64,000 nt of DNA from Undaria pinnatifida (taxonomy: Eukaryota; Sar; Phaeophyceae; Laminariales; Alariaceae). Location: assembly GCA_012845835.1 (NCBI GenBank), contig JABAKD010000016.1:24148053-24212052 (forward strand), written 5' to 3'. How positions within the stretch are numbered: the first letter of the stretch is position 1; every line of letters starts with the position of its first letter. This document shows positions 1 to 11,200 of the stretch, piece after piece. A program made the position numbers and the translations under genes. A model generated the notes under the pieces. The model was not told where the DNA came from. It made no database searches and saw nothing but the letters and a program-made list of their open reading frames with translations.

Positions 1-620
1 GAGAATAGGCAGCACGTCTGCATTTGCGCGAAGCTCATCGCAGGGTACCGGTACCCGAATGATGGCCGGCGACCTTGATGTGAGTTCTCTTCTGCACATG
101 GGTGACGTTTGAAAGCTAGTTGGAGGGCGAATGCCGGTGGCACGTAGGCAGACACTCGAGCCACCTTGTCCGCTGGTGACGTTTCGTGTAGTCGTGATGC
201 CTCGTCGAAGCGTATTATTGCAGCACGCGATGCACACATGCCACATGCATACAGCATGGTGGTGTATTGCATGCCAGAAGGTGATCGGTATTGTATCACA
301 AACGGCAGCAGTAGAATGTGTGCGTTTACTTGAGTGCCGCTCGTAGATATTTCGCCGTCGACTCCTCCCTGTGCTTGTGTGCCGTTTCCTCGGCTCAGCT
401 CTCCTCTACCAGGGGTACCTGTACATAGACTGATTATCAGGTACAGCACACCAGGTACCAGGTATGTACGTACGTGGGGTCAACCCGTCTGAGTCTCCAC
501 CATAATCGTAACACGCCGCCGCATGACTTTATTTCGCATGTTGGCATGTTCTTCGCCCATACAAATCTACCTCACATGCTTTCATGCAAGGCCTGGGTGA
601 TTGATAAACTATCACCGCAG
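1..620. other. No supported gene; short repeats
   Basis: Short open frames only, none recognisable. The stretch contains several copies of the word GGTACC/ACCAGGTA (around 409-470), which recurs through the whole window. I see no RNA gene or convincing promoter. Confidence 0.4.
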
Positions 621-731
621 CCCCTGCCGGCGGAAGTCCGGGGGCTCGAATCTACCGAACTCATCTTCGCTGGTGAGTTGACAAAGCTCGATGACCATCG
701 AAGAGCAGTGGAATTGCTGAAACATTTGGTG
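621..731 (+). CDS. Possible internal exon of unknown gene
   Basis: A good acceptor (…ctatcaccgcag) ends at about 620 and opens a frame reading PLPAEVRGLESTELIFAG, then ELTKLDDHRRAVELLKHL, with possible GT donors after about 672 (gtgagt) and 731. The amphipathic composition looks like protein. It could be a 5' exon of the trigger-factor-like gene that begins clearly at 3255, which would place the CCTTG satellite in an intron. I do not recognise the segment and the link is only positional. Confidence 0.25.
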
Positions 732-892
732 ACGGAAAACACGGCATGTTAAATACCGGGGGGAAAGGAAGACACTTGTGACTACGGCCCGTTTGTACAA
801 TCCCCGCATGTAGAAAGCAAAACTGCAACAAAAAAACGCAGCCTCGCAGCAGCAGCGTCTGCGCCCGGTGAAGAGTGGAGATGCGCCTTGCC

Positions 893-2590
893 TTGCTTTG
901 TCTTGCCTCGCCTTGCCTCGCCTCGCCTCGCCTTGCCTTGCCTTGCCTTGCCTTGCCTTGCCTTGCCTTGCCTTGCCTTGCCTTGCCTTGCCTTGCCTTG
1001 CCTTGCCTTGCCTTGCCTTGCCTTGCCTTGCCTTGCCTTGCCTTGCCTTGCCTTGCCTTGCCTTGCCTTGCCTTGCCTTGCCTTGCCTTGCCTTGCCTTG
1101 CCTTGCCTTGCCTTGCCTTGCCTTGCCTTGCCTTGCCTTGCCTTGCCTTGCCTTGCCTTGCCTTGCCTTGCCTTGCCTTGCCTTGCCTTGCCTTGCCTTG
1201 CCTTGCCTTGCCTTGCCTTGCCTTGCCTTGCCTTGCCTTGCCTTGCCTTGCCTTGCCTTGCCTTGCCTTGCCTTGCCTTGCCTTGCCTTGCCTTGCCTTG
1301 CCTTGCCTTGCCTTGCCTTGCCTTGCCTTGCCGTACGTGCCTTGCCGTGCCTTGCCGTGCCTTGCCTTGCCTTGCTTGCCTTGCCTTGCCTTGCCTTGCC
1401 TTGCCTTGCCTTGCCTTGCCTTGCCTTGCCTTGCCTTGCCTTGCCTTGCCTTGCCTTGCCTTGCCTTGCCTTGCCTTGCCTTGCCTTGCCTTGCCTTGCC
1501 TTGCCTGCCTTGCCTTGCCTTGCCTTGCCTTGCCTTGCCTTGCCTTGCCTTGCCTTGCTTGCCTGCCTTGCCTTGCCTTGCCTTGCCTTGCCTTGCCTTG
1601 CCTTGCCTTGCCTTGCCTTGCCTTGCCTTGCCTTGCCTTGCCTTGCCTTGCCTTGCCTTGCCTTGCCTTGCCTTGCCTTGCCTTGCCTTGCCTTGCCTTG
1701 CCTTGCCTTGCCTTGCCTTGCCTTGCCTTGCCTTGCCTTGCCTTGCCTTGCCTTGCCTTGCCTGCCTTGCCTTGCCTTGCCTTGCCTTGCCTTGCCTTGC
1801 TTGCCTTGCCTTGCCTTGCCTTGCCTTGCCTTGCCTTGCCTTGCCTTGCCTTGCCTTGCCTTGCCTTGCCTTGCCTTGCCTTGCTTGCCTTGCCTTGCCT
1901 GCCTTGCCTTGCCTTGCCTTGCCTTGCCTTGCCTTGCCTTGCCTTGCCTTGCCTTGCCTTGCCTTGCCTTGCCTTGCCTTGCCTTGCCTTGCCTTGCCTT
2001 GCCTTGCCTTGCCTTGCCTTGCCTTGCCTTGCCTTGCCTTGCCTTGCCTTGCCTTGCCTTGCCTTGCCTTGCCTGCCTTGCCTTGCCTTGCCTTGCCTTG
2101 CCTTGCCTTGCCTTGCCTTGCCTTGCCTTGCCTTGCCTTGCCTTGCCTTGCCTTGCCTTGCCTTGCCTTGCCTTGCCTTGCCTTGCCTTGCCTTGCCTTG
2201 CCTTGCCTTGCCTGCTTGCCTTGCCTTGCCTTGCCTTGCCTTGCCTTGCCTTGCCTTGCCTTGCCTTGCCTTGCCTTGCCTTGCCTTGCCTTGCCTTGCC
2301 TTGCCTTGCCTTGCCTTGCCTTGCCTTGCCTTGCCTTGCCTTGCCTTGCTGCCTTGCCTTGCCTTGCCTTGCCTTGCCTTGCCTTGCCTTGCCTTGCCTT
2401 GCTTGCCTTGCCTTGCCTTGCCTTGCCTTGCCTTGCCTTGCCTTGCCTTGCCTGCTTGCCTTGCCTTGCCTTGCCTTGCCTTGCCTTGCCTTGCCTTGCC
2501 TTGCCTTGCCTTGCCTTGCCTTGCCTTGCCTTGCCTTGCCTTGCCGTACCGTGCCTTGCCGTGCCTTGCCGTGCCTTGCCTTGCCTTACC
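893..2590. repeat. (CCTTG)n pentanucleotide satellite, about 1.7 kb
   Basis: An almost pure tandem array of CCTTG. It is interrupted by occasional single-base slips (CTTG, CCTG) and two clusters of CCGTA/CCGTG variants near 1332-1362 and 2545-2570, with CCTCG variants at the left edge. The unit length is not a multiple of three and the array contains no stop codon, so all frames appear as 600-residue ORFs of repeating Leu-Pro-Cys-Leu-Ala or Gln-Gly-Lys-Ala-Arg. These are artefacts. It lies upstream of, or in an intron of, the trigger-factor-like gene. Confidence 0.97.
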
Positions 2591-3254
2591 CGCTCACCTT
2601 GTTTGTGCTCCAACTCTTTCGTTCGACTTGTCTCCGATGCATTTCTATTCATAGGAGACGAAGGGCGTAACGGTAGACCTAGCTGAGTACAGGGGAGGAG
2701 CTATCACGGTGAAGGTGCCTCGCATGGAGATCTCCGACGCACAGGCGAGAGATCAACGCCCCCGATTCACTTCACTCGTGCTTGACCCTCCCTCTTGACT
2801 TGACTCGTGTTTGACCCACCCCCTTCACTGCACTTTTGTTTAACTCTTAGATCGGGATTGCAGGAAGATGTGCGACTTGCTGCCACTTGTGTGATGGGTA
2901 TGATAGAAGTTGAATAGGAGTCGCTATTGTATAACGGCGTTCCGGTTACCCTTGCGAAAGGCGATCTAACGGCAAAAGAGGGCCACCATGTATCCTGCTG
3001 CTGCAATAGAAAGCGTCGATCCCACGTCAATACCGCCTGGTTCAAGTTATTGGGAACGTGGGCAACAGTTTCTACGTGTAGGAATCATCTCAAGACTTCA
3101 ACACAGCTGAGCCTCGAGCTTGCTTTTTAGTACACGACGTCTGTTGTACCACCAGGTACCATATATTGTTGGTACTGACATTGTTTCTACGAGTATGCCG
3201 TTAGTGATGTTGCAACTGCGTGCCCCTCCCTGATACTATATTGGGTATTTGTAG

Positions 3255-6200
3255 GTGGAAGCGGCCTTGGTGGCGTCGAAGAAGCCTTACAAGCTCATAC
3301 CCGTAAGGTTTGTGGAGGAAGGCGGTACGAAGATGGGCCACACTGTCATCATGAACTGGGAGGCCAAGGTGCGGGGATGGAGACGTTTGGACTTGCGCAA
3401 GCACTAACGAAACGCCTTGCACGTTGCGCTTATCGACGGCAAGCATTGTAGCATGTTCGTTCAGCAGCACTATGAATAACAGCCGTTTTTACGGCAGTGT
3501 TTGGGCATAATAGCTAAAGCCCCTTTTTTTCGCTAAGGTATCACGTGTCAATATAGCAGGAGCCTCTTTGGTTGGGTACATAATTGCGTGCAACAGCTGC
3601 AGCCACTTCTGTGCAAGAGTGTACAGCAGTGGCCCGGGTTGTGCTGGAGTAGTGCGTACGAGTAGAATAGTAGACCCAGTGGCCCCTTTTCCGCCGGGGT
3701 ATTTCGTGTACCAGCAGCGGTCCTTCTATGAGGGGGTATTGCGTACCAGTACAGCAGTGGCCGCTGCTGTGCTGGGGCTTTCCGTACCAGTACAGTAGTA
3801 GCTCCTTGTGTGGGGGGATAACAGCGCAGTAACTGCTATTGTGCTGGAGTATGGCGTGCAGCAGCTGCCTGTGCTGGAGTACTGCTTGCCGGCACGGCAG
3901 TGTCCCCGCCAATGCTGGGATATTGCGTGCCGGGTAAGCTGTAGCCCCTTGTTGTGGTGGAGTGTTCCAAGCATATATCTCGCGTCTAAAAGGGTACAAA
4001 CCCCGCGAAATGAGGTTTCATGCGAGGCACCCCATCACCCATAACTACTGTGTATTTCTTTGGGTATATCTCGAATATTTCTCGTTGCGTGTCGTTTCGC
4101 TTACGGCAGGTCAACGGCGCATCTGTGCCGGGGGCGAAGAAGGAAAATTTCGAGCTAGAGTTTAAGGTGGGGAGGAGATGAGATGGCAGCAGGCAACGAC
4201 ACGACAAGGGCGGTGGCGATGCGGTAGTAACATGTCACCGATTTGTCGGGAAACACTCGTTTTGTGGGCTCGACGCAGTACGTAGTGCAATGGGGTGGTG
4301 AGACTCAGCAATGAAATGGCCGCTTAATCTTGCTGTTTACTGGAAGTAGTGACGCGGTTCCGTAAGTAAGAGGAGTCTGAAAACATAGTAGTTATTAGTA
4401 CAGTTCACAACGGCCTAAGAAACGGTTATTTTTCCTGGAAACCACCGCTTGTGATCGGTAGCACGTCAGGGGCGATGCGACTCGTCGGTAGTACGATAGA
4501 AGGGATGCGACTCGCCAAAAACTGACCACTTTGCGGGGGGAAAACTCCCATGTGGAGTGTCAATAGACCGCAAGATGTTATCTCAGGAAGCCCTTCTTTT
4601 GAGTCATGTTGCGATAGACCGATCTGTAACTCGACACCGCTTCCCTCTGATGACAAATATCTCAAACCAAATATCGGTCTAACTTTGATCGTCTCGCCCC
4701 GCTAAAAAGCCGTTTCATAAACCGTGATGGCCGACCGCAGGAGGGGCATGAGGCTCCGTGGAACACGTTTGCGACGAAGATGGCAGTGGGGATGGGACAG
4801 ATGGAGACCAAGGTGTTTCCAGCAAGTTTTCCCGACGACTTTGAGGCAAGGGTCGAAACTTTGCTACGAATTTACCACGTGTGGAGGCCCTACTACTTTT
4901 TGTAATTCGACGATTTCCCAGGCCCCGAGCGAGATAGCTCACGAGCCTTGCCTAATGTCTTCATGGCTCGTTGTAATCCTTAATTTGTTCGTTACTACAA
5001 ATGTCTCGCTAACGCAGCGCGCACTCTCATGGCGGGTATGATACATGCTACACCTCAGGGAACCGCGTGGCTTGTTATTTAACCGCTGACCTGCAAATGT
5101 CCCTCCTTTGCTTCCCTGCCCATCTCTCGGCTTGAGCAGATAGAGGGCTTAAGGGGCAAGGAGGCGTTAGTTCAGGCGGTTGTGAAGAGCATCGCCAGGA
5201 AGGAGGACAAGCCGCCGGAGACTCGCAGCGACGACGAGCTGAGGGTTTTGCTCCGCTCAAAGGGGGAGCAGACTATGCAGGCGAGCTTGTTGTTCTTGGT
5301 GCTATCGTACGGGTTGTTTTCGTGGCGAAAGCTCGTATTCAACCGAGTTGAACATGAACGAAAAGCGAAAAATCAACGCAATAGCGAACCCAAGACTTTC
5401 TCGTACCCGATTCAATAAGCGAACCGGGAAGAAACCCGACAATCACGTCGAAAATCATACCAAAACCTGAATCTAATGCGGAACCCTATGAGTGGTGAGC
5501 GGTTCCTACGAGCTCTGTCTGGCCGCCGACTTCGCGCATGAACCTACTTCTCGCCTCCATCAACAAGCGTGTGGTGGAGTGGGTGGAATATCCCCAACAT
5601 TCCACTCCGGCACTTGACTCAGCAATTAAAGTGTAACTACTGGAAAGCATCCCACACTAATTCCAAGTCATAGCTTGTCGGGAAAAACGAAGGCGAAGCT
5701 ATAAAGACTCGCTCGTCGTGTTCCTTCCGTGTCCCGTGCAGAACCGAACGGACCAGGCGGTGGACGAGGCCATCAAAAAGGCCCTCCTCGACACGTGCAA
5801 TGTCAACGCTGACAAGGTGCGTGGTCGACGTTTTCGGGCTTGCATCGAAGGACGAGGGACGAAAACAAGCCCCAAAAACGCGCGCCCACCGAGGCAATCT
5901 ATCGTGTGACATATAATCTTCCTGTTTAGCGGCAACCGGATTTTGATGATGTTTCCCTCTCCGCAACCAGTCTCAACTGAAGTCCGGTGGCGTTTGGTGC
6001 TAAGGTTTTATCATTTTTCAGGCACCGGAAGAGTGAGGGGGGGGCGAGAACGTCCGGGGCAACACGCAGAGATGGACGGACGCTATTTGGCAGGGAACCA
6101 TCGTGCGTCTTGCCCGCTAAGTTTTGGCCCCAACGGCTTTTGATGAGATTTATGTACGCGTTTTGTGCGGAACCATCGTCTCGCTTGTTGTCGAGCTTGC

Positions 6201-6503
6201 TGAACGAAGATTGTTGCGCCCCCACCCACTGATGTTAGCGTCATGTCGCCGACGGAGAATAAACGGCTGTGCCCCCCCCACCCCCCCCACCTCGGCATTT
6301 TTATCCATCTGTTGGCTCCGCTTGGTTGGCTCAACCAGGTCCTGAACTCTGTGTCGTGGGCAAAGTTTGGGGAGAGGTCAACGTTGGACTTCAAATGGAA
6401 CTGCATCAAGGAGAAGATAGCCGCCGTCGAGGGTATAGAGCCAAGGGACGTGTCCACGCTGCTCCGCAATGAAGCGGACATTGTTCTCCTCGAAAAAAAG
6501 TAG
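3255..6503 (+). CDS. tig: Trigger-factor-like peptidyl-prolyl isomerase chaperone (probably plastid), 5' end not found
   Basis: Spliced gene. Readable exons are 3255-3368, 4110-4166, 4741-4845 (or 4851), 5140 to about 5280, 5742-5816 and 6339-6503 (stop). One further exon probably lies near 5530-5600 (MNLLLASINKRVVEWVE). Joined, they follow the bacterial trigger-factor order. First comes the FKBP-type core: MGHTVIMNWEAK, then NGASVPGAKKENFELEF, then VGMGQMETKVFPASFPDDF. Next is the domain-closing GKEALVQAVVKSIARKEDKP, then the C-terminal helical arm (AVDEAIKKALLDTCNVNAD). Family role: binds nascent chains at the ribosome exit; in algae the eukaryotic copy is a plastid protein. The ribosome-binding N-terminus and any transit peptide were not located. 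The intron after FPDDFE best fits a GC-AG donor. The identification rests on motif order, because overall similarity is modest. Confidence 0.62.
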
Positions 6504-8200
6504 CCGCCCAGGCTGCTGCCGCCGCTGCCGCTACCGCCGCTGCTACTGCCACTCGCTGTACTAAAGGGGAGCGCTTACCACGGGCAGGTGCAGGCCCCGT
6601 GTGCGCTGTGCTAGACTTCGCTTCGCTTCGGTGTTTGTAAGCTGCACGTCTTGCTTGCCTGGAAGGTAAGGCATTTGCAGCACCCGCTCGGACACGCTTT
6701 TGCCGTCGTTCGTACATGCGCATCGTTTACAGCGCGCCCGTCCCATCGTGGGCGTCACCGTTTTAAATATCATGTGGTGTTGCCACTCACGTGATAAAAT
6801 AGACAACGTCAAGTTGAAACCATCAAGATCAATCTTCAACCCAGAATATGAACGAACGCACCTCATCACTTCTCACATCAAGCCAAGGACAGCTATTGGT
6901 TCGGTTCTCGGGTCCCCGTAATCCTCTCTTTTCAGTATCTGACGGATAAGCGGCAAGCAAAATGTCAATAAGCTTTGATGGTACACAATGATGCTGCAAA
7001 CGGTGGGTACGAAGTCGAAAAACAGGGGATTTGGCCAGGAATTCCCCAAGGGTACTTCGTGCGCGCACTCAACGTACCCAGCACCTTGCATGTTTGCACA
7101 AATGACCGCGGAGTTGCTCCAACTAGCACCGGTACTACTCAGACTGAAATGGCCCAGTTGCTGCCGAGTACCGCCAGTGCCTATTAATAGTGGGGAACTT
7201 ACTGGTGCCTGCCCAGTGGTGGAAGTAGCAAGTGGCCAAAATCTTGGTTGATACGCACACCAAATGTCGAACGATGTAGATTATCTCGAGTGTCCACATG
7301 TGCCGAAATGGCTTGATTCTGTCAAGCATGCTGCCAAAGTACAAGTGCCAAAATCACCCACATTAGACGGGTACCTGAACCATTCCTACTGTGGGCACCT
7401 TCAGAATGCTCTGATATTGGGTATCTGTTCATTGTTCGTGCATTGTTCGTGCAACATCCCAGTTCGTTTCGACGAAAAAACAAAAATGCTGAAATATTTA
7501 GTCAGTCATGCTCGGACCCACTCTGCTGGGAGAAATACGGAGAATGCTACATGTGTTCCATGTAGTCGTGCTCCCTACCATGCAAACGGGTGTGCACGTG
7601 GTCATAGCCATTCAAATGCGTTAATGGCGCTTTCCCCCTTTTTTTCTCTTCTTCAACCCCTCTACCTTGTTTTCCCTTTGTCATGTGTATTGCGTTGGGT
7701 ACAATTTTGCTCAAGAATTATGTTTTCATGTTTTTCCTTTGCATCCGGCGTGACTTCCTCGTCCCATTGCGAGCTCGTGCCGCCGGGGCTTGTATCCTCT
7801 AGAAAGACAAATCAGAGCGGAAATCGGGCGTTCTGAGTTTTATATAGTAGAAGGGATGAACTCGAGGAAGGCGACGCCGACACCGCCCAAATGAACCGAA
7901 CTGCCAAAATCAGTGACAAATAATATGCGCCAACTCTTCCACCCCTGAGCCGCACGCTACAAAGCGCCATCCACCATCCACCCAATCCTCTGCAGTCCAG
8001 AAACGCAAGCATGCGCCAAACGAGGTTCAGACCTACCCCTTCTTGCCTAAAGTCCTGGCACGTATATCTCCTTCAGTATCTTCCAAAGTGGGTCCATACC
8101 CATCCTTTCTAAAATCAAAGCAGTCCGCCCCTCGACATATGCCAAAGAACGAGAATACTTCCACACCCACTCCCTCCTTAGCGTCCAAGAAACCCTTCCT
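6504..8200. other. Intergenic between convergent genes
   Basis: Separates the 3' end of the trigger-factor-like gene (+) from the 3' end of RFT1 (-). It includes a GCC/CTG-rich stretch (6505-6560). A 190-codon open frame at 7264-7836 has no recognisable domain and mixed composition, so I do not call it. It presumably holds the two 3' UTRs. Confidence 0.4.
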
Positions 8201-11200
8201 TCAATCAGTCTTATCTCGACCGCCGACAGCCTCACTCGATGCAATACCGAGCCCCCCCGCGGCTCGAGTTACCTCCACCGCCCCTTCGTCGCCGCCCGCT
8301 GCCCTTTGCCGCCGTGCAGCCCAAAGCGCCTTCATGTCCCTCAAAAACACGCCCTCATACCTCGCGAAAACTAAGGCAGTTGCGGCGAAACACACCGCGC
8401 CAAGAGCGACGTGCCGTGCAGTGGCATTCCAGTCGGCGCCACCAACCTCATCCCCATTCCCGCTGGGCGACGCCGCGTGCGCTATGACAGAGGATGCTGC
8501 CATCGCGGCGGCCACACAAGGGTGGGGTAGCGCACCGCGCACCACCTGCCTCCACAGGTTTTTCTCTGCAGCTCGTCCGTCCTCATGGGGAACGGCAGCC
8601 GACGTCGCCGCCGCCGTCGTGGTAACTTGAGGCTCGCAGTCGCTTGAGGGGTCGCGTTGGTGTCGGCGGTGTCGGAGGGTGGCAACTGTGGGCGTCTGGG
8701 GCAGGAAGAAGCAGCGAATGAAGGCAGCGCTGCACACCACACGGCAGGCCATCCCTGATGCGTTCGCCATCACGAGGCCTCGTGTGCCGAACCTGAGGGA
8801 AGACAACAGTAAGAGCAAGGGTGGGTGGAGCACGTCTTAACCGGGTCTGGAACCTTATACGGGATTAAACCAGCAAGAGACTGCATCCGGCCTTATTTCC
8901 GCGTGAACGGGACGGGAGGCAGCTTGCCACCAGCAGCCGGCTGGGCCGCGAAGGCGGGCCGGGGCACAGGGTCGCGCGTGCAAGACCGAATCTAACTACG
9001 TCCCATCTCGTATGCAAAACCCTCATTTAGCCGCAGGAGGAATATGCCAGGTTGGAATTCCTCAAATCTAAAGGTCACAAATACGAAAAGATGTAGCCAT
9101 CTATCAGAATTTTACATGGTACGTACATGGGATATTCCCTACTCTGTATAATTACTGGAAAGTGCGGAATTATCTGAAGCACAGCGACGGAGTATTCTCA
9201 ATGTGATTGGTGCTTACCCTATTTGACAATCTGGTATGGCAATGCTTGTGACAGAAGTTCGACGTGCCATCACGTACAAAATAGATGTATCACGCAGCTT
9301 GCAAGGATGAGTATCGACTCTAAATTTATCGAACTCACAGCTGACGTGTTGACAAGTTTTTTATTAAAATAATAAAAACGCGGGAAAATGGCATGCAGCA
9401 AAATGAAGTAACAGATATATACTCGTAGTCGCCTTTAATATCGTGCAACGCTATAACCAGCAAGCGGATTTTTTCGCTGACCACAAGTGATCCCCCGACA
9501 ACGTCTTCTGCTGCGCCAGACCATATGTGTCCAACGACAACGGAGAACCAAAAAGTTGGGCAGGGTTGGATAAGGGCAGCGCGCAAAGGTGCCTCGCGCC
9601 GCCAGACAAAAGACGGACCAAGCTGTTAAAAACAAAATACTTGGCCGCGATCGTACCTGCTCGTGAGGGGTCCAACCAGAGCCCAGAACACGGCGAAGGA
9701 TGCCACGAGGCCAGCGCCCATTCCCGTGAGCTGGCTCCCTCGAGCTACGGCCGAAGAAAACGCTTCGCACATGCCATTCGCTGCCAAGAACAGCACGTAC
9801 ACGCAATACCACGACAGAACTTGCGACACCTCCGTCAATTGCGACACCTCCGCCACTCGAGACACCTCCGTCACCGCAGTGGCTCCGCCGCCCTCGCCGC
9901 CGCCACCGCCGCCTCTCTTGCTGGCCAAGAGGAGGCGGAGCAAGGTCTCCGTGTAGTGGAAGCCGAAGCACACGAACACGAGCCCCGCGATCAGCACAAG
10001 CTTTAGCAGCGTTGCCAGAAGTGCGGCCATCCTCGTGCGGGCCGCTCGCCCCACGTCGGCGCCGCCATCGCCAACATATCTATCACTTCTACCGATATCC
10101 TTATCGCTATCCCTATCGAGATATTTACCGTTATTGACATTGGTATCCTGGCCTCGCCCCGTGTCTTGTCCCGGAGCATCGCCCATCTCTCCTGCCGCCA
10201 ATTGCGCCTCCACCGTCGTTTCGACTGCGTCCGCACCCATCCCTTCCGCCCCAAGCTTGCTGAACATCAAGCGCGCCGCCTCCTCGACCGGCTGGAAGAG
10301 AAGCCTCGCCGCGAGGGACCCGTATCCGCTGGCAATCGCGTACACCCCCTGCTCGTGAAGAGAGCTGCTCCCCCCCTCAGCGGCGCCAGTCGCCCGAGCG
10401 AGGACAATCTTATCTCCCTCCGTGAGCACATGCTTCAGTAATGATTGCCCCGCCAGCGCCCTGGCCAATCGGAGGTGCCCATAGATTACCCATCCTTCCG
10501 CGGTATCACCGTTGCTGCGTCGCGATGGTTGGCTGGGAAGCCACCCCCACACGCTGGAAAAACCTCCGCGGTCATTCGCCGCTGATGGTGGGGTTGGCGT
10601 TGTTGCTGCTGTTAATGGTGTTGTTGGCGGTGCTGCAGTTGCTGCCGCTGGTGTAACTACTGACGAAGATAATAACAACGACGATCTTGGTGCTCCTGAT
10701 AACATGTGCCGCTCTAGTCCCTTGGAAGACTCCAAGGCATCCGACATTCCTTCGGCGCGAGGTGCGGGAGCCTCTCGGGCAATGTCTCTCGCCGCGAAGA
10801 GGATGTAGACGGTCGCGAGGGTGGCCGAGTGAAGCAGCTGCGCGTATCCGAACGAGAGTACGCCCGTGCCAGCGCGCGTTACCAGGAGATATCTGGACAC
10901 GCCTAGTACGAGAACGGCCGCCGACTCTGCCCGCACTGAGGGATACGTCGTCCATCAAATGGAGGGGCGGAGGCAGCGAGGAGGGGGAGGGGCGTACCAT
11001 CGTTTCGCAGTTTGTTTTACTTAATCATATTGGGTTTCATTTTGTATGTGGATGAGGATGGCTGAGCACATATTTCCAACACATTTCAAGCACGTCAGTT
11101 TCTGTGAGTGTTCGCTCTTCAACTGTGCAAAGCTAAGGATTTGACTGCGGCACGTCGTTTGTATGTATTCTACATTCCTAGGTCATATGAAGGAACGCCT

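Noticed and set aside
661-2686. 600-660 residue ORFs over the CCTTG array on both strands
   Set aside because: They exist only because the pentamer contains no stop in any frame; pure repeat translation.
7264-7836. 190-codon ORF between the trigger-factor-like gene and RFT1
   Set aside because: No domain, mixed composition, no splice context; likely 3' UTR or chance.
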